A stretch of 64,000 bases of DNA from Actinobacteria bacterium OK074 (GTDB taxonomy: Bacteria > Actinomycetota > Actinomycetes > Streptomycetales > Streptomycetaceae), in the NCBI GenBank assembly GCA_001298575.1, contig LJCV01000221.1:37039-101038 (forward strand). Direction: 5' to 3'. Within the stretch, counting starts at the first letter, position 1; every line of letters starts with the position of its first letter. The position numbers and the translations under genes are program-made. This document shows, piece by piece, positions 43,870 through 52,357 of this stretch. The notes beneath the pieces were generated by a model, which ran no database searches, had not been told where the DNA came from, and was given only the letters and a program-made list of their open reading frames with translations.

Positions 43870-45130
43870 CGGACGCCCGGCCGGTACTGTCCTGCCGCCG
43901 TCAGCGTGGCACCGCTCGCACTGTGCACGGGGCCAAGGATTCGAGCGGTTGTTGTGCTCGGCAACAACCCCTGACGGCAGCGGAGTCGGAGATGCCGACC
44001 GCGAGCGGTGCCGGGGCGCGTCCTCGTCCGACACCGGCCGACACCGGCCGACCGGAGCCTGTTCCGAGGCCGGGCCTCGTCGGTACACCCGGCAACCGCC
44101 ACCCCGGGCCCAGGTGTCGCCGCCTGTCGTGTCCCTCCAGACGACGGCCAGCCGGGGGGGGAGTTCGCGAGCCTGAGCTCCGTCAGGAAGTCGTCCGGGC
44201 GGATCCGTCCCCGGCATCCGGCACGGCACGGCCCGGTCCGCCAGGGCGACCAGGTCGTGCAGGTTGCCGACCGCTTCCGCGAGCCCGGCGGCTCCGGTGG
44301 CCGACTCGGCGGCGAGGATCGGCGCGCTGTCGGCGAGGAAGCCCGCCCGGTCGAAGCCCGGACCGGTCAGCCCGGCGACGCGGCGCCCCTGCGTGCAGGC
44401 GAGTGCGCCCGCGGACCGCGGACGCGCCGCCAGGCCGGCGTACGCGGCGGCCGAGCCGTCGTCGATCGCGGCGACGAACGGGCAGTGGGGGCCCGCGAGT
44501 TCGAAGCCCAGCCGTTCCGCCCGGTCGAGGTCCTCGGTGGTCCTCGATGGTCCTCGATGGTCGTCGCCGACCGGGCGCAGATCCGGGCGAACAGCGTCGC
44601 CGCCCGGGTGTCGCAGTCGGCGGACGGCAGTCCCGCTGGTCGGCGAACGCCCGCGTGACGGTCGTCAGGGCGATGTCGAGGAACGCCCACGGCACCTCCA
44701 GGTGAGGCAGCGGTCAGACACCGCCCTCGGGCGGGCCGGCCTCCGTCACCCTGCTCCGCACCGCCCGCGCCGCACCGTAGCAGGCACGGATCGCGTCCTC
44801 GCGGCGAGGCCGCGCCGCGCCGCTCGCGCGCCGCCTGGTACAGGTCCGACAGCCCGTCCCCGCCGGGCTCCTCTACGCTCAGCAGCCAGTTCCTGACCCG
44901 TTCCAGCCTGCGGCGGACGATGTCCTCCATGGCTCCCGCCCGGGAGCCACGGCCAGGTATTCGTCCGGCCGGAGTGTCGCTCGGATCGCGGGCCAACTGC
45001 CGTGCCAGCGCCTCGCCGCCGTCCAGGTCGTGGAGTACGCCGCGCAGCCGCCCGGCCACCGCGGGCCCGACGTCGGCCCGGGGCATGGGAGCAGCCCACG
45101 CACGGGCAGCCAGTGGCGGCCGACGCACAG
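43870..45130 (-). pseudogene. Decayed PucR-like regulator gene
   Basis: No single frame is intact, but minus-strand coding-like pieces line up: DIVRRRLERVRNWLLSVEEP in one frame (about 44,930), VPWAFLDIALTTVTRAFADQ in another (about 44,680), AERLGFELAGPHCPFVAAID and GRRVAGLTGPGFDRAGFLAD in a third (about 44,350-44,520) and RIRPDDFLTELRLANSPP (about 44,180). The order resembles PucR/CdaR-type regulators. Short direct repeats of GGTCCTCGAT at about 44,535-44,562 sit at one frameshift, suggesting slippage. The HTH end is not found. The stretch 43,826-45,257 therefore holds a dead gene rather than nothing. Family assignment is tentative. Confidence 0.5.
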
Positions 45131-45257
45131 GGATGGCCGGTGCTCCGGTGCAGCCGGTGACGACCAGTGGACGCAGGTGGCCGCTGCCGTGATCACCGTC
45201 TGCCCCGGCCCCGTCGCCGTCGGCACGCGCCGCGCACAGGCCGTCGGCGCGAAACCG

Positions 45258-45758
45258 CTACAGCAAATCCGGCGGCGGGAGCAGGAAGTTCCATGCGCTC
45301 AGCACCCCGCTGACGAACGCCACGAGCGAGGCGGGCAGCAGCAGGTAGAACCCGGCGGGCCTGCCGGACGCCAGGACGGCTCCGCCCGCCACGAACAGCA
45401 GCATGACGACGATGCTGGTGTCACGACGGTCGAAGAGGCCGGTCAGCCGCTTGTCGACGGTGACCGGAGCGCGCCTGCGCCGCCCGATGGCCAGCAGGCT
45501 CAGGCCCCCGGCCAGCCCGGCGGTCATGAGCTCGGCGCCCAGGGCCCGGTCGGCCTGGCGGGGCACCAGCAGAATCGTCGCCATGACCAGCGGCGCGAGG
45601 AACAGCACGAGGGTCTGCGCCGCGATTGCGCGCAGCACCGGGTGTCCGGCGATCCGGTTGGCGTTGAGGGACACCGCGACGAACAACAGCCCGGTGAGGG
45701 CACCGCTGGCGCCTCCGGTCATCACGGCGAAGCTTTCCCAGTCGACGGGACCGGCCAT
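45258..45758 (-). CDS. Hypothetical membrane protein (about four transmembrane helices)
   Basis: 166 residues. After MAGPVDWESFAVMTGGASGA comes a series of hydrophobic helices: LTGLLFVAVSLNANRIAG, IAAQTLVLFLAPLVMATILL, AGLAGGLSLLAIG and the pair VVMLLFVAGGAVLASG and FYLLLPASLVAFVSGVL. The N-terminal WESFAVMTGGASGALTGLLF pattern is common in uncharacterised actinobacterial membrane proteins. ATG 45756-45758 preceded by GGGGAG and GAGG. The frame is open upstream without coding character. No operon partners. Confidence 0.75.
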   Translation of the reverse strand: MAGPVDWESFAVMTGGASGALTGLLFVAVSLNANRIAGHPVLRAIAAQTLVLFLAPLVMATILLVPRQADRALGAELMTAGLAGGLSLLAIGRRRRAPVTVDKRLTGLFDRRDTSIVVMLLFVAGGAVLASGRPAGFYLLLPASLVAFVSGVLSAWNFLLPPPDLL

Positions 45759-46483
45759 GTCCTCGCACTCCCCGCGTAGGCAACTGGAACAGGTCTTTCG
45801 GGACAGCTTCCGCGACGCTCGGGCAGCACCCCGGCGGCCACTTCCCGCGGGGGCCGCACCGGAACCGCGGCCGGTGTCCGGCGCATGACGGACACCGGCA
45901 CAGGATCCCCTCCGCATGCGCGTTCCGCCGGTTCCACCCAACGCCGCCCCGCCCTGTGCGAGGGCACGAAGTCCCGGCCGGGTTTCGGGAGTTCGCCCAA
46001 CGGAAGCGCCGCCGGCTTCGCGGCATGAACACAAGGCCCGTCGCGGCACGAACGACACCAGGCCGTACTCGCGTCCCGATCACGGAAGCGTGCGGTCGGT
46101 GCCGGTGCCAAGCACCGCCCGGTGTTCGTCGACCGGGCTCCTGGCCGCCTTGGTCCATCTCCGTCACGGGGCCACCCGGTCTCTTCCGGGACATCCGATA
46201 GCCCCACAGACCGCCTGAAGGACCACGCCGTCGCGTCGCTCCCCCCGCCCGGGAAGGGGCACGGCGGCGTTTGCGGTGCTTCTCCGGGACCCGGGCGGCA
46301 TCCCCGCCACCCCCGAACCTCCGCACAAGGCAAAGCCCAGTATGCCGAAGGGAAAATTCATCTCATCGGCATGCAAATCGGTCACTGAATCGGTGTAATC
46401 GGCAAGCATGCGGGGCCGCGCGGGGATCTAGCGTCGAAAACGTACGGGGCCGCACGGACCACCAGAAAGGCATCCAGACACTC
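45759..46483. other. 725-bp intergenic region before the glutamate decarboxylase gene
   Basis: I see no gene with recognisable similarity here. Open frames on both strands are typical high-GC shadows. The final 150 bp (46,330-46,483) are more AT-rich and presumably carry the gad promoter; no clear -35/-10 pair or acid-response site could be named. Confidence 0.5.
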
Positions 46484-47908
46484 ATGCCCATCCCGCATAC
46501 CGACGTCATGCCCGAAGCCGAGTTCGACACCCTGACCGCATCCCCCGGCCTCGGCCGACCGGCCGTCGAGCACCTGCTGCTCCCGGTCGACGAACTGCCC
46601 CGGTCCGCGTCGTCACCCGACCTGGTCTGCCACCGCGTACGCGACGAGTTGATGCTCGACGGCAACGCCCGCCTCAACCTCGCCACCTTCGTGACGACGT
46701 GGATGGAGCCCCAGGCACGGCAGTTGATGGCGGAGACCGCCGAGAAGAACCTCGCCGACCGCGCCGAGTACCCGCAGATCACCGCCATGGAGGAGCGCTG
46801 CGTGCGGATGCTCGCGCGGCTCTGGCACGCCCCGCGCCCGGAGCAGGTCCGCGGCTGCTCCACCACCGGGTCCAGCGAGGCCGCCATGCTCGGCGGGCTC
46901 GCCCTCAAGCGCCGCTGGCAGGACCGCCGCCGTGCGCAGGGCAAGGACACCGCGCGCCCGAACATCGTCATGGGCGCGAACGTCCAGGTGTGCTGGAAGA
47001 AGTTCGCCAACTACTTCGAGGTGGAGCCGCGTTACGTCCCGATGCAGCCGGGCCGCTACCACCTCACCCCCGACACCCTCACCGCGTACTGCGACGACAA
47101 CACCATCGGCGTCGTGACCGTCCTCGGGTCCACCTTCGACGGCTCCTACGAGCCCGTCGCGGACATCTGCATGGCCCTGGACGGCTACCAGGCCGCCACC
47201 GGCACCGACATCCCCGTCCATGTCGACGGCGCTTCCGGGGCGTTGGTGGCCCCGTTCCTCGACCCCGGTCTCATGTGGGACTTCCAGCTGGAGCGCGTCG
47301 CCTCCATCAACACCTCGGGGCACAAGTACGGGCACGTCTTCCCCGGACTGGGCTGGGCGCTGTGGCGCGACGCCGAAGCCCTCCCCGACGACCTGGTGTT
47401 CGAGGTCGACTACCTCGGCGGCAGCTCGCCCAGCTTCACCCTCAACTTCTCCCGCCCGGGCGCACACGTCGTCGCGCAGTACTACAGCTTCCTGCGGTAC
47501 GGCTTCGAGGGGATGCGGGAGCTGGCGGCCCAGAGCCGTTCGACGGCCCGCGCGCTCGCCGCCCGCATCCAGGCCATCGGCCCCTACGAGTTGGTCACGG
47601 ACGGCTCCGAACTCCCGGCCTTCGCCTTCCGGTTGGCGCCCGGCACCCGGGGCGTCACGGTGTTCGACGTCTCCCAGGCGATGCGCGCCCGCGGCTGGCA
47701 CCTGCCCGCCTACACCTTCCCCGTCCCCTGCCAGGACGTCTCCGTCCTGCGCCTGGTGGTCCGCACCGGGTTCACCGCCGAACTCGCCGGCATGTTCATC
47801 GCCGACCTGACCGAGGTCACCAGGAACCTCCACCCCGCCCCGACGACCCCACCGGCCACCCCGCCGTCGCCTTCGGCAACTCTCCTCGAACCCCTCGCCA
47901 CCGCCTGA
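46484..47908 (+). CDS. gadB: Glutamate decarboxylase
   Basis: 474-residue PLP enzyme converting glutamate to GABA and CO2 while consuming a proton, used in acid resistance and GABA metabolism. Family signatures: LNLATFVTTWMEPQARQLMA, GCSTTGSSEAAMLGGLALKR, the PLP-Lys in INTSGHKYGHVFPGLGW, and NFSRPGAHVVAQYYSFLRYG. The C-terminus has a T/P-rich tail. Start ATG 46484 (MPIPHTDVMPEAEF) with AGAAAGG upstream; an upstream open frame exists without coding signature. No GABA/glutamate antiporter gene is adjacent. Convergent with the AraC gene, 99 bp apart. Confidence 0.93.
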   Translation: MPIPHTDVMPEAEFDTLTASPGLGRPAVEHLLLPVDELPRSASSPDLVCHRVRDELMLDGNARLNLATFVTTWMEPQARQLMAETAEKNLADRAEYPQITAMEERCVRMLARLWHAPRPEQVRGCSTTGSSEAAMLGGLALKRRWQDRRRAQGKDTARPNIVMGANVQVCWKKFANYFEVEPRYVPMQPGRYHLTPDTLTAYCDDNTIGVVTVLGSTFDGSYEPVADICMALDGYQAATGTDIPVHVDGASGALVAPFLDPGLMWDFQLERVASINTSGHKYGHVFPGLGWALWRDAEALPDDLVFEVDYLGGSSPSFTLNFSRPGAHVVAQYYSFLRYGFEGMRELAAQSRSTARALAARIQAIGPYELVTDGSELPAFAFRLAPGTRGVTVFDVSQAMRARGWHLPAYTFPVPCQDVSVLRLVVRTGFTAELAGMFIADLTEVTRNLHPAPTTPPATPPSPSATLLEPLATA

Positions 47909-48007
47909 CAGTTGCACCCGGCGGCGCCTCATGGCGGTTGCCCCCGGCGGCACTTGGCGGCTCCCGGGCGGACCTCGCGGGCAGGGTCCGGTCCGGGAGC
48001 CGCCGCG

Positions 48008-49072
48008 TCACCCGCTCCTCGTTCCCGCGTCCACTCTGCCGTCGCTCGCCTGCCTCTCCTGTCTCCTCTGTCTCCCCTGTCTCTCCTGTCTCGCCGCGCC
48101 GCCGCCCGCGGCCAGCGCCGCGCGGCGGTAGTCCACCGGCGGCAGGCCGTGGGCCGCGCGGAAGGCGCGGCTGAAGTCGGCGGGATGGCGGAAACCCCAG
48201 CGGGCGCCGACCGCGTGGACCGGGCGCAGCCGCAGTCGCGGGTCGGTGAGGTCGGCGCGGGCGCACTCCAGACGGCGGTGGCGGATCCACGCGGTCAGGG
48301 TCAACTCCCGGTGCTGGAAGAGCCGGTGCAGGTAGCCCACCGAGATGTGGTGGTGGGCGGCTATCACCGCGGGGGTCAACTCCGGGTCGCCCAGGTTGAG
48401 TTCGACGAACGTCTCGATCCGGGAGAGCAGCGCCTGTCGGCGGGTCTCGGGGGCCAGCCGGTCCTCGGCGTCGATCTGCCCCGCCAGGGTCGCGGCGGCC
48501 AGCGCGAGCGCGACCTCGCCCAGCCGCTGGGTCTCGGCCTCGCCGACGTCCCCGCGGGCCACGACCGAGGCGAGTCCGCGGAGGTAGTGGACGAGGACCG
48601 TGTTCATCCCGGTGTCGCCCGGCAGCCTGCACGCGAGCAGGCGGTTGAGGCGTTCCGGTCGTAACGGCAGTGCGGCCTTGGGGATGTGCAGCATCAGCAT
48701 GCCCTCGTGTCCGGCGCGGGGCACCGCCCGGGAGTCGAAGGGCTGGGAGCTGTCGTAGAGCATCAGGTCGCCCCTGCCGAACCGAGCGTCCTGGTCGCAC
48801 TGGGCGATCCACAGGGCGTTGGACGTGATCAGGTTGAGCCCGTACAGCTCAGGGTCGGAGCGGCGGACCAGGGCCGGTGTGCGCAGGGCCCGCACTTCGG
48901 GAAAGGTCAGCAAGGACAGCCGGACCGGGCCCAGTTCGGCCATGGTCGCGGTCGCCCGGAAGTCGTCGGCGTACGGGCTGCTGGCCATCGTGGGGACGGA
49001 GTCCCTGGCCATCTGCTCCCGCCACCACTCGAAACGGTCCTCGGCCGGCAGATTCTCATTGCTCATGGTCAT
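48008..49072 (-). CDS. AraC-family transcriptional regulator
   Basis: 354 residues: an AraC-binding-like N-terminal domain (DRFEWWREQMARDSVPTM, YGLNLITSNALWIAQCDQDA) and a C-terminal double-HTH domain (TPAVIAAHHHISVGYLHRLF and GARWGFRHPADFSRAFRAAH, GLPPVDYRR). The tail is a low-complexity QERQGRQRRQERQ run encoded by CTGTCTC-type repeats at about 48,052-48,095. Start ATG 49070-49072 (MTMSNEN); a second ATG follows two codons later. Target unknown: it is convergent with gad and separated from the secreted-protein gene by 311 bp containing repeated TTCGGA/TCCGAA sites. Confidence 0.87.
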   Translation of the reverse strand: MTMSNENLPAEDRFEWWREQMARDSVPTMASSPYADDFRATATMAELGPVRLSLLTFPEVRALRTPALVRRSDPELYGLNLITSNALWIAQCDQDARFGRGDLMLYDSSQPFDSRAVPRAGHEGMLMLHIPKAALPLRPERLNRLLACRLPGDTGMNTVLVHYLRGLASVVARGDVGEAETQRLGEVALALAAATLAGQIDAEDRLAPETRRQALLSRIETFVELNLGDPELTPAVIAAHHHISVGYLHRLFQHRELTLTAWIRHRRLECARADLTDPRLRLRPVHAVGARWGFRHPADFSRAFRAAHGLPPVDYRRAALAAGGGAARQERQGRQRRQERQASDGRVDAGTRSG

Positions 49073-49255
49073 GATCACGTGCGTCCCCCGATGCTGAGCC
49101 TTCGTCGGACAGCACGGCGTCCGACGGCCTCTCTCCTTCGCCGCAGGGCGCATCGAACGGTCAGCCCACGGTGCCCCCTGCACACACGCATCAGCCAACA
49201 CGACAGTCACCGCACAGCTGAACAAAAAGATTGTCTGCTTTCGTGCATGAAAGGC

Positions 49256-49350
49256 CGTTCGGAGTCATACGGTCCGACAAGGTCCGTCCCGTTCGGAATC
49301 ACACGAGTGGGCTCCGAACGGGCCGCGGACGGGCTCCGAACGGGCCGCGG
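49256..49350. repeat. Cluster of TTCGGA/TCCGAA repeats upstream of the AraC gene
   Basis: CGTTCGGA occurs near 49,256 and 49,290, and its complement TCCGAACG near 49,313 and 49,335. The last two belong to an exact 20-bp direct repeat (49309-49328 and 49331-49350, beginning GGGCTCCGAACGGG). The second and third form an inverted repeat with 8-bp arms. These are candidate regulator sites; the 49,073-49,383 gap holds no gene. Confidence 0.5.
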
Positions 49351-49383
49351 GCCAACCGGAGCCCACCCGCGGCCTCAGCGCCC

Positions 49384-49833
49384 TCAGCCCTCGGTCAGCA
49401 CAACCTCCCCCTCCCGCGCCGCGAGGAAGTGCGGCACCGGCAGTCCGTGGCCGCTCACCTCCATCAGCGTCGCCTCGACGTGCGCCTCGCCCGGGCGGTA
49501 AGCACCCTTACGGGTCTCGGAGTTGGCCCAGTGGTGCACCGCCCCGTCACAGACCGCGCGGGTGCCGCCGACACCGTGCCGGACCCGCGGGTCGTGCTGC
49601 GCGACCGAGGACGAGACGAAGACGGGACCGCCCGCGCCCAGGCACCGGTAGCTGCCGGACAGCGTGATCGTGCCGTCGGCGGTGACGGTGCCGTAGTGGT
49701 CGACGGTCACCTCGTCGTACGACGACGCCGCACCCGCGGTGGGCGCGGCGAGCACCAGCAGGGCGCTGCCGGCGACCGCGGCGAGGACCGTACGTGCGGT
49801 ACGTGCCGTGCGCAGGATGGTGTGAACGGACAT
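49384..49833 (-). CDS. Small secreted protein (DUF6299-like)
   Basis: 149 residues with a Sec signal peptide (TVLAAVAGSALLVLAAPTAGA, cleavage after AGA near residue 35). The mature part is a small beta-rich domain, VTVDHYGTVTADGTITLSGS followed by YRCLGAGGPVFVSSSVAQHD, with two Cys that may form a disulfide. It resembles a family of short secreted Streptomyces proteins of unknown function that I believe is DUF6299. ATG 49831-49833 with AGGAGG upstream. Confidence 0.75.
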   Translation of the reverse strand: MSVHTILRTARTARTVLAAVAGSALLVLAAPTAGAASSYDEVTVDHYGTVTADGTITLSGSYRCLGAGGPVFVSSSVAQHDPRVRHGVGGTRAVCDGAVHHWANSETRKGAYRPGEAHVEATLMEVSGHGLPVPHFLAAREGEVVLTEG

Positions 49834-49984
49834 GGAGTACCTCCTGAAGTGGGGGATCCACTAGGTACCGGCAGGCCGCGGCGGAGGGTGTGACCGTCAC
49901 TCCTTCGGTGGCGAGTTGGGCGGGGCGCTTTACCGCCGCGCGGGGGTCGCGGTCCCTTTGCGGACTGCCGCGCCGCCCCGGCCG

Positions 49985-50038
49985 GTCGTGCCCACGCGGC
50001 GGAGCCGCACAAGGCCACAGCCCCGAGCCCCTTACCGG
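49985..50038. repeat. Truncated copy of the Streptomyces intergenic inverted-repeat element
   Basis: CGTGCCCACGCGGCGGAGCC then GCACAAGGCCACAGCCCCGA matches the central part of the element at 14711-14849, but the outer arms are missing. It lies between the secreted-protein gene and the PaaX-type gene. Confidence 0.6.
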
Positions 50039-50112
50039 GCGCGTGTTTCTCTGTGGTGAATCATGACCCCGTAGTTGATCTTGAGCCGCCGGGACGATCT
50101 AAAGTGATCATC

Positions 50113-50949
50113 GTGTCCGACTTGCACGCCCCCCGGTCCCTCATCGTCAGCTTCTACGGCGCGTACGGGCGGTTCGTTCCCGGCCCGGTGCCCGTGGCCG
50201 AGTTGATCCGCCTGCTGGCCGCGGTGGACGTGGACGCCTCGTCCGTGCGCTCCTCGGTGTCGCGGCTCAAGCGGCGCGGTCTGCTCGTTCCGGCGCGTAC
50301 GGCGGCGGGGGCGGCGGGGTACGAACTGTCCGACGAGGCACGGCGGATGCTCGCGGACGGCGACCGCCGGGTGTACGGGGCGGCCCCCGCGCGGGACGAG
50401 GGCTGGCTGCTCGCGGTGTTCTCGGTGCCGGAGTCGGAGCGGCAGAAGCGGCACGTGCTGCGCTCCCGGCTGGCGGGGCTCGGCTTCGGGGCGACGGCGC
50501 CGGGCGTGTGGATCGCCCCGGCCCGGCTGTACGAGGAGACCCGGCACACCCTGGAGCGGCTGCGGCTGGGCAGCTACGTGGATCTCTTCCGGGGCGAGCA
50601 CCTGGGCTTCGCGCCGACCCTGCGGGCGGTGGCCCGCTGGTGGGACCTGGCCGCGATTGCCGGGCGGCACGAGGCGTTTCTCGAACGCCACGCGCGCGTG
50701 CTGCGCGACTGGGAGGAACGCCCGGACACGCCGCCCGCCGAGGCGTACCATGACTATCTTCTCGCGCTCGACTCCTGGCGCCGGCTGCCGTACGCCGACC
50801 CCGGGCTGCCGGCCGAGCTGCTGCCCGAGGACTGGCCGGGCGAGCGTTCCGCGGCGGTCTTCCGGGCGCTGCACGAGCGGCTGCGGGACGCGGGTGCGGG
50901 GTTCGTGTTCTCCGGGAACGACACCTTCCCGGAGAGTGACGACACGTGA
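50113..50949 (+). CDS. PaaX-family transcriptional regulator
   Basis: 278 residues: winged-helix N-terminus (RSLIVSFYGAYGRFVPGPVP, SSVRSSVSRLKRRGLLVPAR), a central domain (GWLLAVFSVPESERQKRHVL) and the C-terminal PaaX domain (EAFLERHARVLRDWEERP...DYLLALDSWRRLPYADPGLP, in part). PaaX of E. coli represses phenylacetate genes through phenylacetyl-CoA, but no paa genes are near. I prefer GTG 50113: a TAAAGT -10 (50100-50105) lies 7 nt before it and TTGATC 19 bp further up, suggesting a leaderless mRNA. The frame is open from GTG 50053. It precedes the sulfotransferase operon by 98 bp and could control it. Confidence 0.87.
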   Translation: MSDLHAPRSLIVSFYGAYGRFVPGPVPVAELIRLLAAVDVDASSVRSSVSRLKRRGLLVPARTAAGAAGYELSDEARRMLADGDRRVYGAAPARDEGWLLAVFSVPESERQKRHVLRSRLAGLGFGATAPGVWIAPARLYEETRHTLERLRLGSYVDLFRGEHLGFAPTLRAVARWWDLAAIAGRHEAFLERHARVLRDWEERPDTPPAEAYHDYLLALDSWRRLPYADPGLPAELLPEDWPGERSAAVFRALHERLRDAGAGFVFSGNDTFPESDDT

Positions 50950-50974
50950 CGCAGTGAAACGTGAAACGCGTCAC
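50946..50974 (+). terminator. Weak hairpin at the paaX stop codon
   Basis: GTGACGC (50946-50952) and GCGTCAC (50968-50974) form a 7-bp stem with a 15-nt loop, followed by ACTTTT. It could be a terminator separating paaX from the sulfotransferase operon, or an operator; the 7-bp stem is short. AT-richer sequence to 51,047, including TACGA-N5-TCGTA just before the ATG, probably holds the operon promoter. Confidence 0.4.
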
Positions 50975-51047
50975 ACTTTTCCACGCTAAGGGAACGCTCA
51001 GACTCTTTCGTTCATCTTCTCAGGATTCTTACTTACGATCGGGTCGT

Positions 51048-51950
51048 ATGAGTCTGTCGCGCAATCTGAACCGGGCCTTGGCCGCCACCACCGGCCTCCA
51101 GGTGCGAAGGGTCCCGAAAGCCGTCTCCGCCCCGCCGCAGCCGAAGAAGGCCGCGCCGAAGCCGGCCGCGAAGCGACCCACGCCGGTGTACCGATGTCCC
51201 GGCCCCGATGACCTCCCCACGGACCGGTTGCTGAAGCAGCCGGTCTTCATCATGTCGCCGGTCCGTTCCGGCTCGACGCTGCTGCGCATGATGCTCAACG
51301 CCCACCCGCGGCTGCACTCCCCCCACGAGCTGCACATCCGCCGCCTGGAGGTCGACTACGGCAGCAAGCTCTCGCAGAAGGCGATGAGCGCGCTCGACCT
51401 CGAACAGGGCGACCTCGAACACCTGCTCTGGGACCGGGTGCTCCACCGCGAGCTGGTGAGGTCCGGCAAGGACTTCATCGCCGAGAAGACGCCGAGCAAC
51501 GCCTTCGTCTACGAGCGCATCCGGGACTGCTGGCCGGACGCCCGCTTCGTCTTCCTGCTGCGCCACCCCGTCTCCATCGCCCAGTCCTGGCACGAGGGCG
51601 ACCCCGACAAGCGGTCCTACGACGAGGCCGCCGCGGACGCGCTGCGCTACATGAAGGCCGTGGAGACCGCCCGCAAGGGGCTCACCGGCTTCCACGAGGT
51701 GCGCTACGAGGAGATCACCGCCGACCCGGAGAAGGAGATGCGGCGGCTGTGCGACTTCCTCGACATCGAGTTCGACCAGGCGATGCTCGACTACGGCAAG
51801 AAGGACGAGCCCCAGGTCGTCAAGGGCCTCGGTGACTGGAAGGACAAGATCCGCACCGGCACCGTACAGGCCGGACGGGCACTGCCCGGCGAGGACGAGA
51901 TCCCCGCGGTGCTGCGGCCGATGTGCCGGGCGTGGGGTTACGCCTCGTGA
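51048..51950 (+). CDS. Sulfotransferase family protein (PAPS-dependent)
   Basis: 300 residues. A basic, A/P/K-rich N-terminal 55 residues precede the sulfotransferase fold. The 5'-phosphosulfate loop is PVRSGSTLL (about residues 71-79) and the 3'-phosphate region is FVFLLRHPVSIAQSWHEGD, with YEEITADPEKEMRRLCDFL (19 residues) later, all as in Sulfotransfer_1/3 proteins. It should transfer sulfate from PAPS to a hydroxyl, probably on a sugar or lipid. No signal peptide. First gene of a tightly packed operon ending in cysN; its stop overlaps the next start as GTGA. ATG 51048 has only a weak ribosome-binding site. Confidence 0.88.
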   Translation: MSLSRNLNRALAATTGLQVRRVPKAVSAPPQPKKAAPKPAAKRPTPVYRCPGPDDLPTDRLLKQPVFIMSPVRSGSTLLRMMLNAHPRLHSPHELHIRRLEVDYGSKLSQKAMSALDLEQGDLEHLLWDRVLHRELVRSGKDFIAEKTPSNAFVYERIRDCWPDARFVFLLRHPVSIAQSWHEGDPDKRSYDEAAADALRYMKAVETARKGLTGFHEVRYEEITADPEKEMRRLCDFLDIEFDQAMLDYGKKDEPQVVKGLGDWKDKIRTGTVQAGRALPGEDEIPAVLRPMCRAWGYAS

Positions 51951-52357
51951 AGCCGCACGCCGAGATAGACCAGGTGTGGCCGCGCGACGGACACATACGA
52001 CTGGTCGGACACGTCCACGGGATGCCCGCCGAAGGCGACTGGCGGATGCTGGTGGTCCGCCGGGCCCGCCCCGACCAGCGTCTGGAGTACCCGGCGCGGG
52101 TGCAGGGCACCCGCTTCGAGAGCGAACTGCCGATCACCGACCTCCTGGCCTCCGAGCGCGCGGCGTTGGAGGAGTGGGACATCCATCTCACCGACGGCGA
52201 GGTGGAGTTGCGGGCCGGACGGCAGCTCGACGACATCCGCGGCAAGAAGAAGATCATGGTGTTCCCGCAGCAGCGCGTGCAGGACCTGAGCGTGCGCCCG
52301 TACTACACGGTCAAGGACAACCTGTCGCTGGAATGCCGGACGGGGGCCGCCCTGTGA
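51947..52357 (+). CDS. Small protein of unknown function between sulfotransferase and glycosyltransferase
   Basis: 136 residues, not recognised. Beta-rich sequence (GHIRLVGHVHG, WRMLVVRRARP, ARVQGTRFESELPI) with a conserved-looking VRPYYTVKDNLSLECR end. The strand pattern suggests an Ig- or CBM-like accessory fold. GTG start overlaps the sulfotransferase stop (GTGA), and its own stop overlaps the glycosyltransferase GTG (GTGA), so it is translated stoichiometrically with both. Codon usage is fully coding. It could bind the acceptor or hold the two enzymes together; that is inference from position only. Confidence 0.8.
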   Translation: MKPHAEIDQVWPRDGHIRLVGHVHGMPAEGDWRMLVVRRARPDQRLEYPARVQGTRFESELPITDLLASERAALEEWDIHLTDGEVELRAGRQLDDIRGKKKIMVFPQQRVQDLSVRPYYTVKDNLSLECRTGAAL

